Below are positions 17,986 through 27,142 of a stretch of DNA of 64,000 nucleotides, in pieces (the first letter of the stretch is position 1; each line of letters opens with the position of its first letter). A model generated the notes under the pieces. The model was not told the origin of the DNA and made no database searches. It saw nothing but the letters and a program-made list of their open reading frames with translations. The stretch comes from Streptomyces sp. NBC_00285 (GTDB lineage Bacteria > Actinomycetota > Actinomycetes > Streptomycetales > Streptomycetaceae), in assembly GCF_036174265.1 (NCBI RefSeq), contig NZ_CP108055.1:3596001-3660000 (forward strand), read 5' to 3'. The position numbers and the translations under genes are program-made.

Positions 17986-19479
17986 TCAACGGCGCCCATT
18001 CAGACGTTGGTCGTCGCCATGACGCGGTGGCGGCATCGTCGGATCAAGGAACAGATCCCACAACGCCCACACCGCGCTGTCGAGCAGGTCCGGCGAGTCC
18101 TCCGTCTCCCCCTGCCCCACGAACGTCGTCATCTGCTCCTCCAGCTCCGCGAACACCCGCGCCGCCCCCACGTGATGGACACGCACCTGCTCGTACAGCT
18201 GAGCGGCCGGGGCCGCCCGAGCCCGCTTCCCTCGCGTCGCATGAACGATTCTCCAGTTCACCGTGGGATCGACCTGCTCCAGCAGCGCAGGCAGGTAGTC
18301 ACCGCCGTTGTTCGCCTCGATGACCACGCAGTCCGCACGGTGCTCGTGGTACAGCGTCGCGGCCCGCTTCATCGCCTGCGTCGGCGTGTACCGGTCCTGC
18401 TCCGCGTGCAGCAGGTACCCGCGGGGCCGCTCGTCCCCGTACATCGACTCCACCGGGAACCCGCGTCCAGCCACGGTGAAGGCGGTCATGTCCGCGTTCT
18501 CGTGGGACTTCGTGGCCGGGTCGACGGCGACCACCACCCGCTGCAGGTCCGGCAGATGCTCGGGCCGAGGACGGAACCCCTCGACCTCCAGCATCCACCC
18601 CTTCCACAGCGCGCCCTCGACGTCCTCCAGCAACTCTCCGGACAGCTCCTGCCGCCCGAGCCGGGTACCGGCGTACTCCTCCTCCAACTCCTCCCGGGCT
18701 GCCGCCGACAGGTTCGCGTCGTTCTCCCGCATGTGCCCGCGGGTAAGCACCACCCGAGGCGGCGCGCCGCCCTCCTGGTGGGCCTTCTCCTGCGTGCGGC
18801 CGCGCTCGACGAGCCGCTTCACATGTGGGAGCGGCTTCGGGGTCGTGGAGATGACGACCTGCGGGGTGTCTGCCTCGCGCAGGCAAAACCACAACATGTC
18901 GTAGACCTCTTGCGCGGTGTGCCGCGACCAGGCCGCGTACTCGTCGCACCACGCCTTGTCGAACGCCCAGCCGCGCAAGTTGTCCGGCGTCTCTGCGCCG
19001 AAGCCACGAATCAGCGTGCCGTTCGTCAGCTTCAGGACCGTGTCGCCGAGCGACGAGTTGTACTTCGCGACCTCCTCCGGCGGGAACACCGACAGCAGCC
19101 CCGACTTCGGCGACTCGAAGCAGATGTCCCGCACGAGCGTGGCGTTCCTCGCAATCACCGCGATCTGCGACCCCGGCGTCTGCGCCCACTCGCGTACGGC
19201 CTCCGCCGCCGTCCGGGACTTGCCCCAGCCACGGCCGGTGAGCAGCAGCCACACCGTCCACAGCCACAGCGGCTGACGCTGCGCCGCACGGGCATGGTGA
19301 TGCCGCCACCCCTCATGAGGCAGCCCGTCACAGCCAACCACCTCGCACGCCCACCGCCGCGCCGACAGCTCATCGGCCCGGATCAACTCGACGACCTCGG
19401 CTCTGAGTTGATCGTCGGTCATCAGCGACGGGTCCGCGAAGTCCTCGACCATCCGGCGCTTGGCCCGGCCCCGGCTCAC
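17986..19479 (-). CDS. Phage terminase large subunit
   Basis: A 497-aa packaging motor. Walker A TGRGWGKSR is at 81-89, Walker B KAWCDEYA at 176-181 and a motif III-like VVISTTPKP at 207-215. The RNase-H-like nuclease carries D319 (VVVAVDPATK), E387 (VVIEANNGGDYL) and D466 (SPDLLDSAVW). All motor and nuclease residues look intact. Start ATG 19479 overlaps the small-subunit stop by four bases. It cuts and pumps phage DNA into the prohead. Confidence 0.93.
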   Translation of the reverse strand: MSRGRAKRRMVEDFADPSLMTDDQLRAEVVELIRADELSARRWACEVVGCDGLPHEGWRHHHARAAQRQPLWLWTVWLLLTGRGWGKSRTAAEAVREWAQTPGSQIAVIARNATLVRDICFESPKSGLLSVFPPEEVAKYNSSLGDTVLKLTNGTLIRGFGAETPDNLRGWAFDKAWCDEYAAWSRHTAQEVYDMLWFCLREADTPQVVISTTPKPLPHVKRLVERGRTQEKAHQEGGAPPRVVLTRGHMRENDANLSAAAREELEEEYAGTRLGRQELSGELLEDVEGALWKGWMLEVEGFRPRPEHLPDLQRVVVAVDPATKSHENADMTAFTVAGRGFPVESMYGDERPRGYLLHAEQDRYTPTQAMKRAATLYHEHRADCVVIEANNGGDYLPALLEQVDPTVNWRIVHATRGKRARAAPAAQLYEQVRVHHVGAARVFAELEEQMTTFVGQGETEDSPDLLDSAVWALWDLFLDPTMPPPRHGDDQRLNGRR

Positions 19480-20009
19480 TGGGCGCCCTCCGGCAGCCGA
19501 CGCTCCAACTCCCTACGGAGCTGGAGCATCCGGGCCTGACGCTCCTCGTCCGTCAACGCCTTCACGTCCGCGCCCTGGTCCCGCTCCTCAATCGTCCCGG
19601 CCGCCGGTGCCTCGCCCACGGCCCTGCGTTCGATCTCCGCCGCGACCTGGATGTAACGCAGAAGCTCCGACGGCGTCAGCTCCCGAGGGTCCAGCGTCTG
19701 GAGCCGCGCCACCGCCTTGCTCTGTACGGCCTGCGCCAACTTCGCGTGCCTGCGCGCGATTTCACGCCGCGCCTGTGCCTGCTCCGCGAGGAACAGCCGG
19801 TCCTGTTCCCGGTCGTACGCCATTGCCCGCATCACCCATGCGAACTGCCGCGACCACCGGCCCACCAGCGCGCGAGATTTATCCAACTCCCGTGCCACCT
19901 TCGTGACACTCCGCGCCGGACCCAGATCGCGGTACACGGCAAACGCCTCGAACGCCTGGACCGACTCCCCGCTCTGCCGTTCCCAGGACTCCACGGTGCC
20001 CTCGGCCAC
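19476..20009 (-). CDS. Phage terminase small subunit candidate
   Basis: A 177-aa protein. A helix-turn-helix-like N-terminus (SVTKVARELDKSRALVGRWS) is followed by a long helical region (RREIARRHAKLAQAVQSKAV) and ends with LRRELERRLPEG. It directly precedes and overlaps terL, the usual place for the DNA-recognising small subunit. It is 26 bases after the ParB-like gene. Confidence 0.7.
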   Translation of the reverse strand: MAEGTVESWERQSGESVQAFEAFAVYRDLGPARSVTKVARELDKSRALVGRWSRQFAWVMRAMAYDREQDRLFLAEQAQARREIARRHAKLAQAVQSKAVARLQTLDPRELTPSELLRYIQVAAEIERRAVGEAPAAGTIEERDQGADVKALTDEERQARMLQLRRELERRLPEGAQ

Positions 20010-20035
20010 CGTTCACCTCCTGGCCGACGGCCTTC

Positions 20036-20938
20036 CTAGTTCTGCTGCACGGCCAGGACTTCCAATGCCCGCCACGGCTCGTCGGCCGGCACCGTGCCGT
20101 CCTTCACCATCTGGTCGATCGCCGCCCGTACGACGACCGCCGTCTCCACCGGTACGACCCGTGCCCCGAACACTGTCTCCAGCGGCGCCGTCCCCGCCCG
20201 GGTCGGCTTCCTGGAGGCCGCGTCGAACCAGCCCTCGGCCAGCTCGGCCAGGTGCCGTTCGAATACAGCGAGGATCACGCCGAGCGCCGTCGCCGAGTTG
20301 CCGATCTTGTACGCGGCCCGCGAGGTCTCCAGCGCATCGAGCACCGGCTCGTACTGCTCCAGCCCTGCCACCCACCGCCGGTCCGCCGTCGCCGTCGACC
20401 TGGCCGCGTCGAGCGCGGCCTCCGCCCGCTCCAACTCATCGGGCAGGAACATGAACTGCACACTGGCGAAGTCGAGGTTCGCCTCCCCGAGGGACGCAAC
20501 GTCCACTTTCTCCAGCAGATCCAACGTCTTGTCGTCCAAGCCCGTGTACTGCCGCCACTCCACTGACTCCAGCTCGTCGTAGAGCTCCTTAAGGATCGCC
20601 GGATCGTCCTGCCCCGCAATCGCGTTGTGCGAGAGCTGGAGCGCGATCTGCCGTTGGCGGAGCAGCGGCTCGTCGATCTGCATCCACCAGATTTCTGGCA
20701 GGCCGGCCTCGATCGCCGCGAGCGTGCGGTGGTTGCCGGACAGAACGACCAGCCGCCCGGACTCGGCGTCGTTCCACACCAGGGGCGTCGAGGTCAAACA
20801 GCCGTCGCGCTCGATGTTCGCCACGAGCTGCCGGAATTGCTCGTGCGGCAGGAACCTCGCGTTGACGTCGAGGAGCGTCAGCGTGCGCGGGTCGCCCTGC
20901 ACCATCTGCGGCGGGGCGAGGCGCGTGGTGTCCTCCAT
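20036..20938 (-). CDS. ParB/Srx-fold protein of phage type
   Basis: A 300-aa protein. The ParB N-terminal pattern is clear: DVNARFLPHEQFRQLVANI, DGCLTSTPLVW, then LSGNHRTLAAIEAG with the GNHRT box at 68-72. The rest is helical and unlike chromosomal ParB; no helix-turn-helix is evident. ParB/Srx-fold proteins next to phage DNA-modification genes may be ATPases, nucleases or DNA-modification partners. ATG 20938 is two bases from the modification gene's stop. Confidence 0.75.
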   Translation of the reverse strand: MEDTTRLAPPQMVQGDPRTLTLLDVNARFLPHEQFRQLVANIERDGCLTSTPLVWNDAESGRLVVLSGNHRTLAAIEAGLPEIWWMQIDEPLLRQRQIALQLSHNAIAGQDDPAILKELYDELESVEWRQYTGLDDKTLDLLEKVDVASLGEANLDFASVQFMFLPDELERAEAALDAARSTATADRRWVAGLEQYEPVLDALETSRAAYKIGNSATALGVILAVFERHLAELAEGWFDAASRKPTRAGTAPLETVFGARVVPVETAVVVRAAIDQMVKDGTVPADEPWRALEVLAVQQN

Positions 20939-20940
20939 GG

Positions 20941-22275
20941 TCAGACTCCCGTTTTCGTCGTCCGGGCGCCCCACCGCTTCGCCCATATCTGAAGGGCCTC
21001 GGCAAGCGTGTGCTCGCCCATGGCCCCCTGGTACTGGAGCTGGAACTTCCAGCCGTCCTCGTTCGACGGACTGCGCTTGTTCAGCCGCAGCAGCCCGCGG
21101 TACTTCATGGAAACCGGGTTGTTGCTGAACGCCGTCGTCGCCACCCGCCGGATACGGCGCGAGAACGCCCGCTGACACAGCAACTGCGCTTCGGCGCTCG
21201 TGGCCGCGAGCACGATGAGCTTCGACAGCCGCGGGTAGTCGGTCGGCGCGACCGCGAAGTCCGAGAGCACGTACGCCTCGTCCGGCGTGAACGTGCTCGG
21301 GGCCATCGCGAACACACCGAGCAGCCGCCCGCCGCCGTCCCTGACCGCAACAGCCAGGTTCGCCGCGCCGGGAGCGATCCTCGGGTTGAGGTACCGGGAG
21401 CGCAGGGCGTTGAACTGGCCCGGCTTCAGCAGCGACAACGTAAGCGGGCCAACCAGTTCATCACCCTCGCGCAGGCGAGGAATCTTCACCGGATCGATCG
21501 GCTGGCGCGGGGCGACGATCCTCGTAGGGGCTTCGCTGGCGTACACGTAGAAGGGAGCGGCGCGGGGCGTCGCCTTGATCACGCCGCGCAGGTACGGGTG
21601 CAGCTCGGGCACATCGTGGTTGGAGGCGGTCAGCCAGTACGGCCGGTCCGTGATCGCACCGAGCACGCTGACCACATCGTCGTCGGACAGTGGCTTGTAC
21701 TGCGGGGCGTCCCAGGTGAAGTGGGCTTCCAGCGGCTCATACAGCTTCTCGTAGCCGCCACCGTAGAAGGGGGGAAACGAGCAGACCGGGGCATCGCGTG
21801 AGACCTTCTTCAGCCAGGAGCGCACGTCCTCCACCTCGTACGAGGTGAGCTCGATGTCCGAGCGGGACAGCCGCTCGACCGTCTCCGCATGCTTGGTCTT
21901 CCACTGATCGCGGTAGGAACGCACCGTCCGCTCATGCCAGAGGCCTTCGCGGCCCACGCTCGCGAGGAACCGTGTGCCGAGCATCATCGTGGCGACCGTG
22001 CCGACGCCATCGTCGATTGACTCGGCCAACCAGCCCAGTTGGTCCGCACTGTCTTCCCGCAGGCGGATGCCCACAGGCTGGCCGGTGAGCCACCGCCCAA
22101 TGGCGGTGGTGTAGATGGACACGTCCGACGAGCGCAGGTTGAAGCCCATGCCGGCCAGGGAGCGTTCGATCGTGAAGTTCCCGCAGCACGGCACATAGAC
22201 CGGACCCCTTGGCCAACCGGCCGCTGTTTCACGGACGATGGCACGCATGGGGCCTGGAATAGTGCCCTGGAACAT
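20941..22275 (-). CDS. Adenine methyltransferase-like / Mom-like fusion (phage DNA modification or antirestriction)
   Basis: A 444-aa protein. The N-terminal half resembles D12-class adenine methylases: VPCCGNFTIERSL (28-40) as the SAM-motif region, acidic D51 in SSDVSIYTT, and CSFPPFYGGGYE with FPPF (167-170) in place of DPPY. The C-terminal third (about 305-405) has GNAT-like strands and SNNPVSMKYRGLLRLNKR, which recalls phage Mu Mom-type adenine-modifying proteins. Such phage proteins protect DNA from restriction. ATG 22275 has GAGGAGG upstream. The domain calls are by eye. Confidence 0.6.
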   Translation of the reverse strand: MFQGTIPGPMRAIVRETAAGWPRGPVYVPCCGNFTIERSLAGMGFNLRSSDVSIYTTAIGRWLTGQPVGIRLREDSADQLGWLAESIDDGVGTVATMMLGTRFLASVGREGLWHERTVRSYRDQWKTKHAETVERLSRSDIELTSYEVEDVRSWLKKVSRDAPVCSFPPFYGGGYEKLYEPLEAHFTWDAPQYKPLSDDDVVSVLGAITDRPYWLTASNHDVPELHPYLRGVIKATPRAAPFYVYASEAPTRIVAPRQPIDPVKIPRLREGDELVGPLTLSLLKPGQFNALRSRYLNPRIAPGAANLAVAVRDGGGRLLGVFAMAPSTFTPDEAYVLSDFAVAPTDYPRLSKLIVLAATSAEAQLLCQRAFSRRIRRVATTAFSNNPVSMKYRGLLRLNKRSPSNEDGWKFQLQYQGAMGEHTLAEALQIWAKRWGARTTKTGV

Positions 22276-22462
22276 CTCGCCTCCTCGTTCGCGACTGCCT
22301 CTAACCACCAAGGGCCGGGCCCGGCGGGTGCCAGGCCGAGCCCAGTGGGAACCCAATCCATACCTGTCAAAACAGTATTTCAATAGTGTCACCTATCTCT
22401 ACCTGTGAACCCCACGCCCTTCTGAAGGCGTGAGGTGTGCTCGCCGTCTTGTCGCCCAGACG

Positions 22463-23695
22463 TCACTTGATGCGGCGAGCAGGTTGAGTGGTGGCGTGGA
22501 GCACGTGCTCCAATGGGCCGCGGCGGAATCGTCGTGTCCAGGCGGTCGCCAGCAACATGGCGATGGCGATGAAGGTGAACAGCGCGGCAAGTGCCGGAAG
22601 GGTCTTTTCCTGCATACCTACAGCGCGGATGGCGAGGATGTGCAGGACGTAGGCGGTCAGCGAGACCATTCCGACCGCACAGACGGGGACCATCAACCGC
22701 GCGAGGCGCGGCATCCGGTCCATGACTGCGACGCAGGCTGCCACGACGACAAGGGCGACACCCGTGTTGCCGAGGATGGAGAAGGTCGTCTGGCTGTGCG
22801 GTGCGGCCACCAGCAGCCAGGCGGCCGGAGTGCCGTCCGTGACGTCGCCGACCGTGTCGGACCACCAGGCCGCGGAGGCCGAACCGCCGTCCGTGGCAGC
22901 GGCAACGGTGGTGAGCGCTTGCGGGACGAGATGCAGGGCCAGCCACGAGCCGCCGTAGCCGATAACGGCCAGTGCACCGCCGGTAAGGGCCAGTCGGACT
23001 CGGACGCCGCTCCGGGTGAGGTCGAGCCGGGCCAGCGCCATGCCCGCGATCATGAACGGCATCCAGGTGAGTACCGGGTAGTCGCCGGTGAACAGCAGTT
23101 CAATGAAGCCGTCCGTGTCGCTGAGGCGGGCCAGTGGATCCCACCGGATGACGGTGTCCGACCAGTTCCCGCCTTCGATCGACTGCCGTACCACGTACAG
23201 CATTTGGGGCATGACCAGTGCATCGGCGACGGCGATGATCGCAAGTGTCCGGGCCCGTAGGCGGTACAGCGGGAGGACGGCAAGGAAGGTGAGGCCGTAG
23301 AAGGCGAGGATCACTTCGACGTCGGTGCCCAAGGCCGTCAGAGCGAAGCCCAAGGCCATCAGGACGACGGCGCGGATGATGATCCGTCCCACCGCCTGGC
23401 GTCCGGCCTGCCCGGTCCGTGGATTCGGGCGGCCAGTGATGATCACGAGCGTGAACCCGGCGAGCACCGCGAAGAGCGCGGAGGGGCGGCCGCGCGCCAA
23501 CTCCTGCAGGAACCCCAGCGGTCCGCCCACAGATGGCTCCGGTCCGACGTGGGCGGCGTACATACCGAAGACCGCGAGTCCACGGGCCAGGTCAATACCC
23601 ACCAGGCGTGCTGTAGATGGCGTAGGAGAGGCGGTGTGAGGTCGGTCCGTCTCCACGGAGATGCGAGACGGGGCCGACGTCGTGTCGTGTGTCAT
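22463..23695 (-). CDS. Acyltransferase-like membrane protein (DUF1624/DUF418-like)
   Basis: A protein of about 410 aa with around ten hydrophobic helices. RLVGIDLARGLAVFGMYAAH near residue 30 is the R-x3-D-x2-RGxAxxxM signature of DUF1624/DUF418 and heparan-acetyltransferase-like proteins. It ends in a basic tail (TRRFRRGP). ATG 23695 is favoured over the frame start at 23761. It is divergent from the two-component genes at 23871, so the response regulator may control it. Substrate unknown. Confidence 0.75.
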   Translation of the reverse strand: MTHDTTSAPSRISVETDRPHTASPTPSTARLVGIDLARGLAVFGMYAAHVGPEPSVGGPLGFLQELARGRPSALFAVLAGFTLVIITGRPNPRTGQAGRQAVGRIIIRAVVLMALGFALTALGTDVEVILAFYGLTFLAVLPLYRLRARTLAIIAVADALVMPQMLYVVRQSIEGGNWSDTVIRWDPLARLSDTDGFIELLFTGDYPVLTWMPFMIAGMALARLDLTRSGVRVRLALTGGALAVIGYGGSWLALHLVPQALTTVAAATDGGSASAAWWSDTVGDVTDGTPAAWLLVAAPHSQTTFSILGNTGVALVVVAACVAVMDRMPRLARLMVPVCAVGMVSLTAYVLHILAIRAVGMQEKTLPALAALFTFIAIAMLLATAWTRRFRRGPLEHVLHATTQPARRIK

Positions 23696-23870
23696 GCGTT
23701 TCAGGGTCGGTGCACACGGGCGGCAGGCCCATCCGGCGAGTGGCCACAGTTGCCCCGTCAACCGGCTGGAGCCGCTCCGTCACATGGCGGGAACCGGCAC
23801 GGAGAACCCCGAGGGCGGTCCCGGGCGTGGTAGGAATCGGGCGGCGGTCCCAAAGCGAGGGGGGACGCGA

Positions 23871-24536
23871 ATGATCCGGGTATTGGTGGTCGATGACGAG
23901 GCCCTGATCCGTATGGGCTTCCGGCATATCCTTGACGCCGCGGACGACATCGAGGTGGTGGAGGCGGTCCCTGGCGGCCAGGCGGTACGCGCGGTAAGGG
24001 AGTTGGATCCCGATGTCGTGCTGCTCGACATCCGGATGCCGGACGTGGACGGGCTCACCGTCCTGGCCGACCTGCGCCGGCTTCCGCGGCCGCCCGTAGT
24101 GGCCATGCTCACGACGTTCAGCATGGACGAGTACGTGGCGACCGCGCTGCGCTCGGGAGCCGCCGGTTTCCTGCTCAAGGACACCGACCCCGACCAACTG
24201 CCGCATCTCGTACGCGCCTTGGCCGGAGGCGGCGTCGTGCTCTCGTCCAAGGTCACCCACACCGTCGTAGACGGCTACCTGCGCAACGGCCCGCAGGAAC
24301 CAGCCGCCCGCAGCATCGACCGCCTGTCCGAACGCGAGCGCACCGTCCTCGTCCTCATCTCCGAAGGGCTGTCCAACAACGACATCAGCAGGCGGATGCA
24401 CCTGAGCATCGGCACCGTCAAGGACCATGTGAGCGCCCTCCTCACCAAGCTGGGGGTGGGCAGCCGCGTCCAGGCCGCCCTGCTCGCCGAACGCGCCGGC
24501 CTCCTCAGGCCACCAGGACACCCGGAGGGCGGATGA
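23871..24536 (+). CDS. NarL/LuxR-type response regulator
   Basis: A 221-aa protein. The receiver has acidic D8-D9, phospho-acceptor D53 (VVLLDIRMP) and K (FLLKDTDPD); the C-terminal LuxR helix-turn-helix is LSERERTVLVLISEGLSNND to VKDHVSALLTKLGV. The stop overlaps the kinase start (24533-24536), the usual arrangement. It is probably phosphorylated by the kinase downstream. Confidence 0.92.
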   Translation: MIRVLVVDDEALIRMGFRHILDAADDIEVVEAVPGGQAVRAVRELDPDVVLLDIRMPDVDGLTVLADLRRLPRPPVVAMLTTFSMDEYVATALRSGAAGFLLKDTDPDQLPHLVRALAGGGVVLSSKVTHTVVDGYLRNGPQEPAARSIDRLSERERTVLVLISEGLSNNDISRRMHLSIGTVKDHVSALLTKLGVGSRVQAALLAERAGLLRPPGHPEGG

Positions 24537-25645
24537 AACTCCGCAGGCCGCCTGCCCCGCTGTTGGACGCCGCGCTCATTGCAGCCTCGCTGCTTGACGT
24601 CTGGGTGCAGGTCGACACCGACGACCGGCCGGCCCTGGCCTGCGCCTTGCTTGCCGCCTTCGCGCTCACACTGCGCCGCCGCTTGGCGCTGGTCACCTTC
24701 CTGCTCACCCTGCCGACCACTCTGGTCACCGACTCGGTGTTCGCCACCCTGGCCGCGCTGTACACCCTGGCGTCCCTTGACCGGCGTCGCAGCCTGCTGG
24801 CCGTCTGCGCCGTGGCGTTCACGGTCGGCGACACCACCGAGTGGTCGTGGCCGTCCCCGGCGTTCGTGCACCTGTCGGACTCATCGGACCTGATCACGGT
24901 GACCTATAGCCTGGCGACTGCGGCCGCACCCGTCTTCCTCGGCCAACTCACCCAGGCCCGACGAGAGTTGTCGCTGCGCCTCACGGAGGTATCAGAGGCA
25001 CGCGAGCACGAGCAACGGATGCTGGCCCAGAGCGTGCTGGCGCAGGAACGCACCCGCCTCGCCCGGGAGATGCACGACGCCGTCTCCCATCAGGTCAGCC
25101 TGATCGCCGTGCGCGCCGGAGCACTCCAGGTGGGCAGCCGGGACCCGGCGACGAAGGACGCCGCGGCCACAATCCGCCGGCTCAGCGTGGAGACACTGGA
25201 CGAACTGCGGCACATGGTCGGCGTGCTGCGAGCCGCCGGAAGCGGCCCGACAGAGCTCACACCTCAGCCATCCCTCGCCGACCTCCAGCGGCTGGTAGAC
25301 ACCAGCGGCATCGAAGCCGATCTGCACGCGGATCTGCCCGACGACCTTTCACCGCCCGTCCAGCGCGCCGTCTACCGCACGGTCCAGGAAGCCCTGACCA
25401 ACGTGCGCAAACACGCCCCCGGCGCCAGAGCCACCCTCCACATCCACCAGCGGGACAGCACGGTCCACGCCACCGTCACCAACACGGCCCCAAACCGCCC
25501 CGCCCTCCCTCTGCCCGGCGCCCACCACGGCCTCATCGGTCTGCGCCAGCGCGCCGAACTCCTCGGTGGCACCATCACCGCCGGCCCAACGTCCGACGGC
25601 GGATACGAACTCCACCTGGAACTCCGGGTCGCCGGTGTGCCGTGA
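24533..25645 (+). CDS. NarL-family sensor histidine kinase
   Basis: A 370-aa protein. Four or five N-terminal hydrophobic helices (about 10-135) precede HisKA_3 with phospho-His 181 in REMHDAVSHQVSL, then an HATPase with TVQEALTNVRKHAPG and GHHGLIGLRQRAELLGG-type boxes. No external sensor domain is present, so sensing is probably in the membrane. Coupled by ATGA to the response regulator. Confidence 0.9.
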   Translation: MKLRRPPAPLLDAALIAASLLDVWVQVDTDDRPALACALLAAFALTLRRRLALVTFLLTLPTTLVTDSVFATLAALYTLASLDRRRSLLAVCAVAFTVGDTTEWSWPSPAFVHLSDSSDLITVTYSLATAAAPVFLGQLTQARRELSLRLTEVSEAREHEQRMLAQSVLAQERTRLAREMHDAVSHQVSLIAVRAGALQVGSRDPATKDAAATIRRLSVETLDELRHMVGVLRAAGSGPTELTPQPSLADLQRLVDTSGIEADLHADLPDDLSPPVQRAVYRTVQEALTNVRKHAPGARATLHIHQRDSTVHATVTNTAPNRPALPLPGAHHGLIGLRQRAELLGGTITAGPTSDGGYELHLELRVAGVP

Positions 25646-25883
25646 CGCACTCCGGGTGGCCCCGGCAGGAGCGCACGGAGATCTCCGGCTGAGCCGGCTG
25701 GCGATGGGACCTTGGTCTCCAGTTCCCGGAATTCGCCTCTCAGGTCTGCGCAGTGATACGCCGATGGTGGTCAGCGAGTGCTTCGTTGCAGCCGCGGACC
25801 CCGGTAACCCCACGCCCCAGGCCGGGAACGTGTCTCCGCCAACCGACCTCGCAGACGTCCCAACCCACGGATAGGCACTCCTC

Positions 25884-26512
25884 ATGCCCACCACCGGCGA
25901 CAACCACCAGCGGCTACGCCGCTACTGGGACAAGCACGCCCCTCCTACGACCGCCAGATGCGCTTCTTCGACCGGGTGCTGTTCGGCGACAGCCGGACCC
26001 GGACCTGCTCCCAGGCGACCGGGACGGTCCTGGAGATCGCCGTCGGCACCGGCCTCAATCTCCCCCTCTATCCCGCCGACACCCGGCTCACCGGGATCGA
26101 CTGGAGCCCGGCCATGCTGGATCACGCCTGCCACCGCGCCGACCAGCTCCAGCTCACCGTCGAACTCATCGAGGCCGACGCCCACGCCCTGTCCTTCCCC
26201 GACGCCTCCTTCGACACCGTGGTGTGCACCTTCTCGCTGTGCGCCATCCCCGACGACCGGCAGGCAGTGGCCGAGATGATCCGCGTGCTGCGCCCTGGCG
26301 GTCGCCTGCTGCTTCTGGACCACGTCATCAGCTCGGGCTGGCCCACCCGCATCCTCCAACGACTGTTGGACCTCGTCACCGTGCCGCTCGGCGGTGAACA
26401 CCTGTGCCGCCGCCCCCTGGTACACGTCCGGGCCGCGGGCCTGGAGATCGAAGAGCGTGACCGGTCCAAACTCGGCATCGTCGAACGCGTCGCCGCCCGC
26501 AAACCCGCCTGA
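25884..26512 (+). pseudogene. Class I SAM methyltransferase with a one-base frameshift
   Basis: Frame 1 begins MPTTGDNHQRLRRYWDKHAP at 25884; one base is missing near 25945 and the true sequence continues in another frame as YDRQMRFFDRVLFGDSRTR through TVLEIAVGTGLNLPLYP (SAM motif I) and VLRPGGRLLLLDH to TGA 26512. The joined protein would be a UbiE/menG-type methyltransferase of about 210 aa. It could be a true lesion or a sequencing error. The internal ATG 25958 could start a shortened product. Confidence 0.75.
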
Positions 26513-26770
26513 GCGACAAGCCAGCCCCACACGTCTCCGATGACCGTGCAGACGGTGACGGGCTCATCGCCGGAGCAGTCATAGGCTCGTTCACGAGTGT
26601 CGGTGAGGGGCTCCCGAAGGGCGAGGAGTTCGTCGATGGGCGGCATCGATCTCGGTGCCGCCGACGTCGAACAGATCGCGCACCGTGGCGCACGACGGGG
26701 CCGCCTCAGCGAGAGCGACACCTAGGCGGCTTAGGATAAGCATGGCGTGTCGGCGCAGCGAGGAGGATGG
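26513..26770. other. Intergenic region before the first BlaI gene
   Basis: Nothing convincing is coded here. A leftward frame (MPPIDELLALREPLTDTRER) looks like a scrap of a larger gene. The BlaI promoter region with a dyad at 26729-26741 lies at the right end. Confidence 0.3.
26729..26741. promoter_or_regulatory. BlaI-type dyad GCTTA-GGA-TAAGC
   Basis: A perfect 5-3-5 inverted repeat 30 bases before the first blaI-like ATG. It shares CTTAG with palindromes before other genes of the island and is a likely autoregulatory operator. Confidence 0.45.
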
Positions 26771-27142
26771 ATGACCCAGTTCGGCGAGTTGGAGGCCGCG
26801 ATCATGGACGCGGTGTGGTCCGCGGGTCGGCCGCTGCGCGTACGCGAGGTGCTTGAGCGTCTGGACCGCGATCCCGAGCCCGCGTACAACACCGTGCACA
26901 CAGTCACCGAGATCCTCTATCGCAAGAGCTGGCTGTCGAAGGAGAAGGACGGCCGGGCCTACAAGTACGGCGCCACCAGGAGCCGCGAGGAGTACGTCGC
27001 CGGGCTGATGGGCGAGGCCCTTGCCGTGGCCGCGGACCGTACCGCGACGCTGGCCCGCTTCGTGCAGCAGATGCAACCCGGCGAGGCCGAGGAGTTGCAC
27101 CGCCTGCTCGGGCAGGCCGTGGCCGGGGAGGCGTCGAAGTGA
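26771..27142 (+). CDS. BlaI/MecI/CopY-family repressor (1)
   Basis: A 123-aa winged-helix repressor: FGELEAAIMDAVWSAGRPLR, the recognition segment AYNTVHTVTEILYRK, wing KDGRAYKYGATRSREEY, and a dimerising helix. GAGGAGG precedes ATG 26771. The stop overlaps the GTG of the M56 peptidase gene, the classical BlaI-BlaR-like arrangement. In that scheme the peptidase inactivates the repressor when a signal arrives. The signal here is not known; copper or envelope stress fits the neighbours. Confidence 0.9.
   Translation: MTQFGELEAAIMDAVWSAGRPLRVREVLERLDRDPEPAYNTVHTVTEILYRKSWLSKEKDGRAYKYGATRSREEYVAGLMGEALAVAADRTATLARFVQQMQPGEAEELHRLLGQAVAGEASK

Noticed and set aside
17866..19539. 557-aa rightward open frame
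   Set aside because: Antisense to the large terminase subunit, whose catalytic residues are all present.
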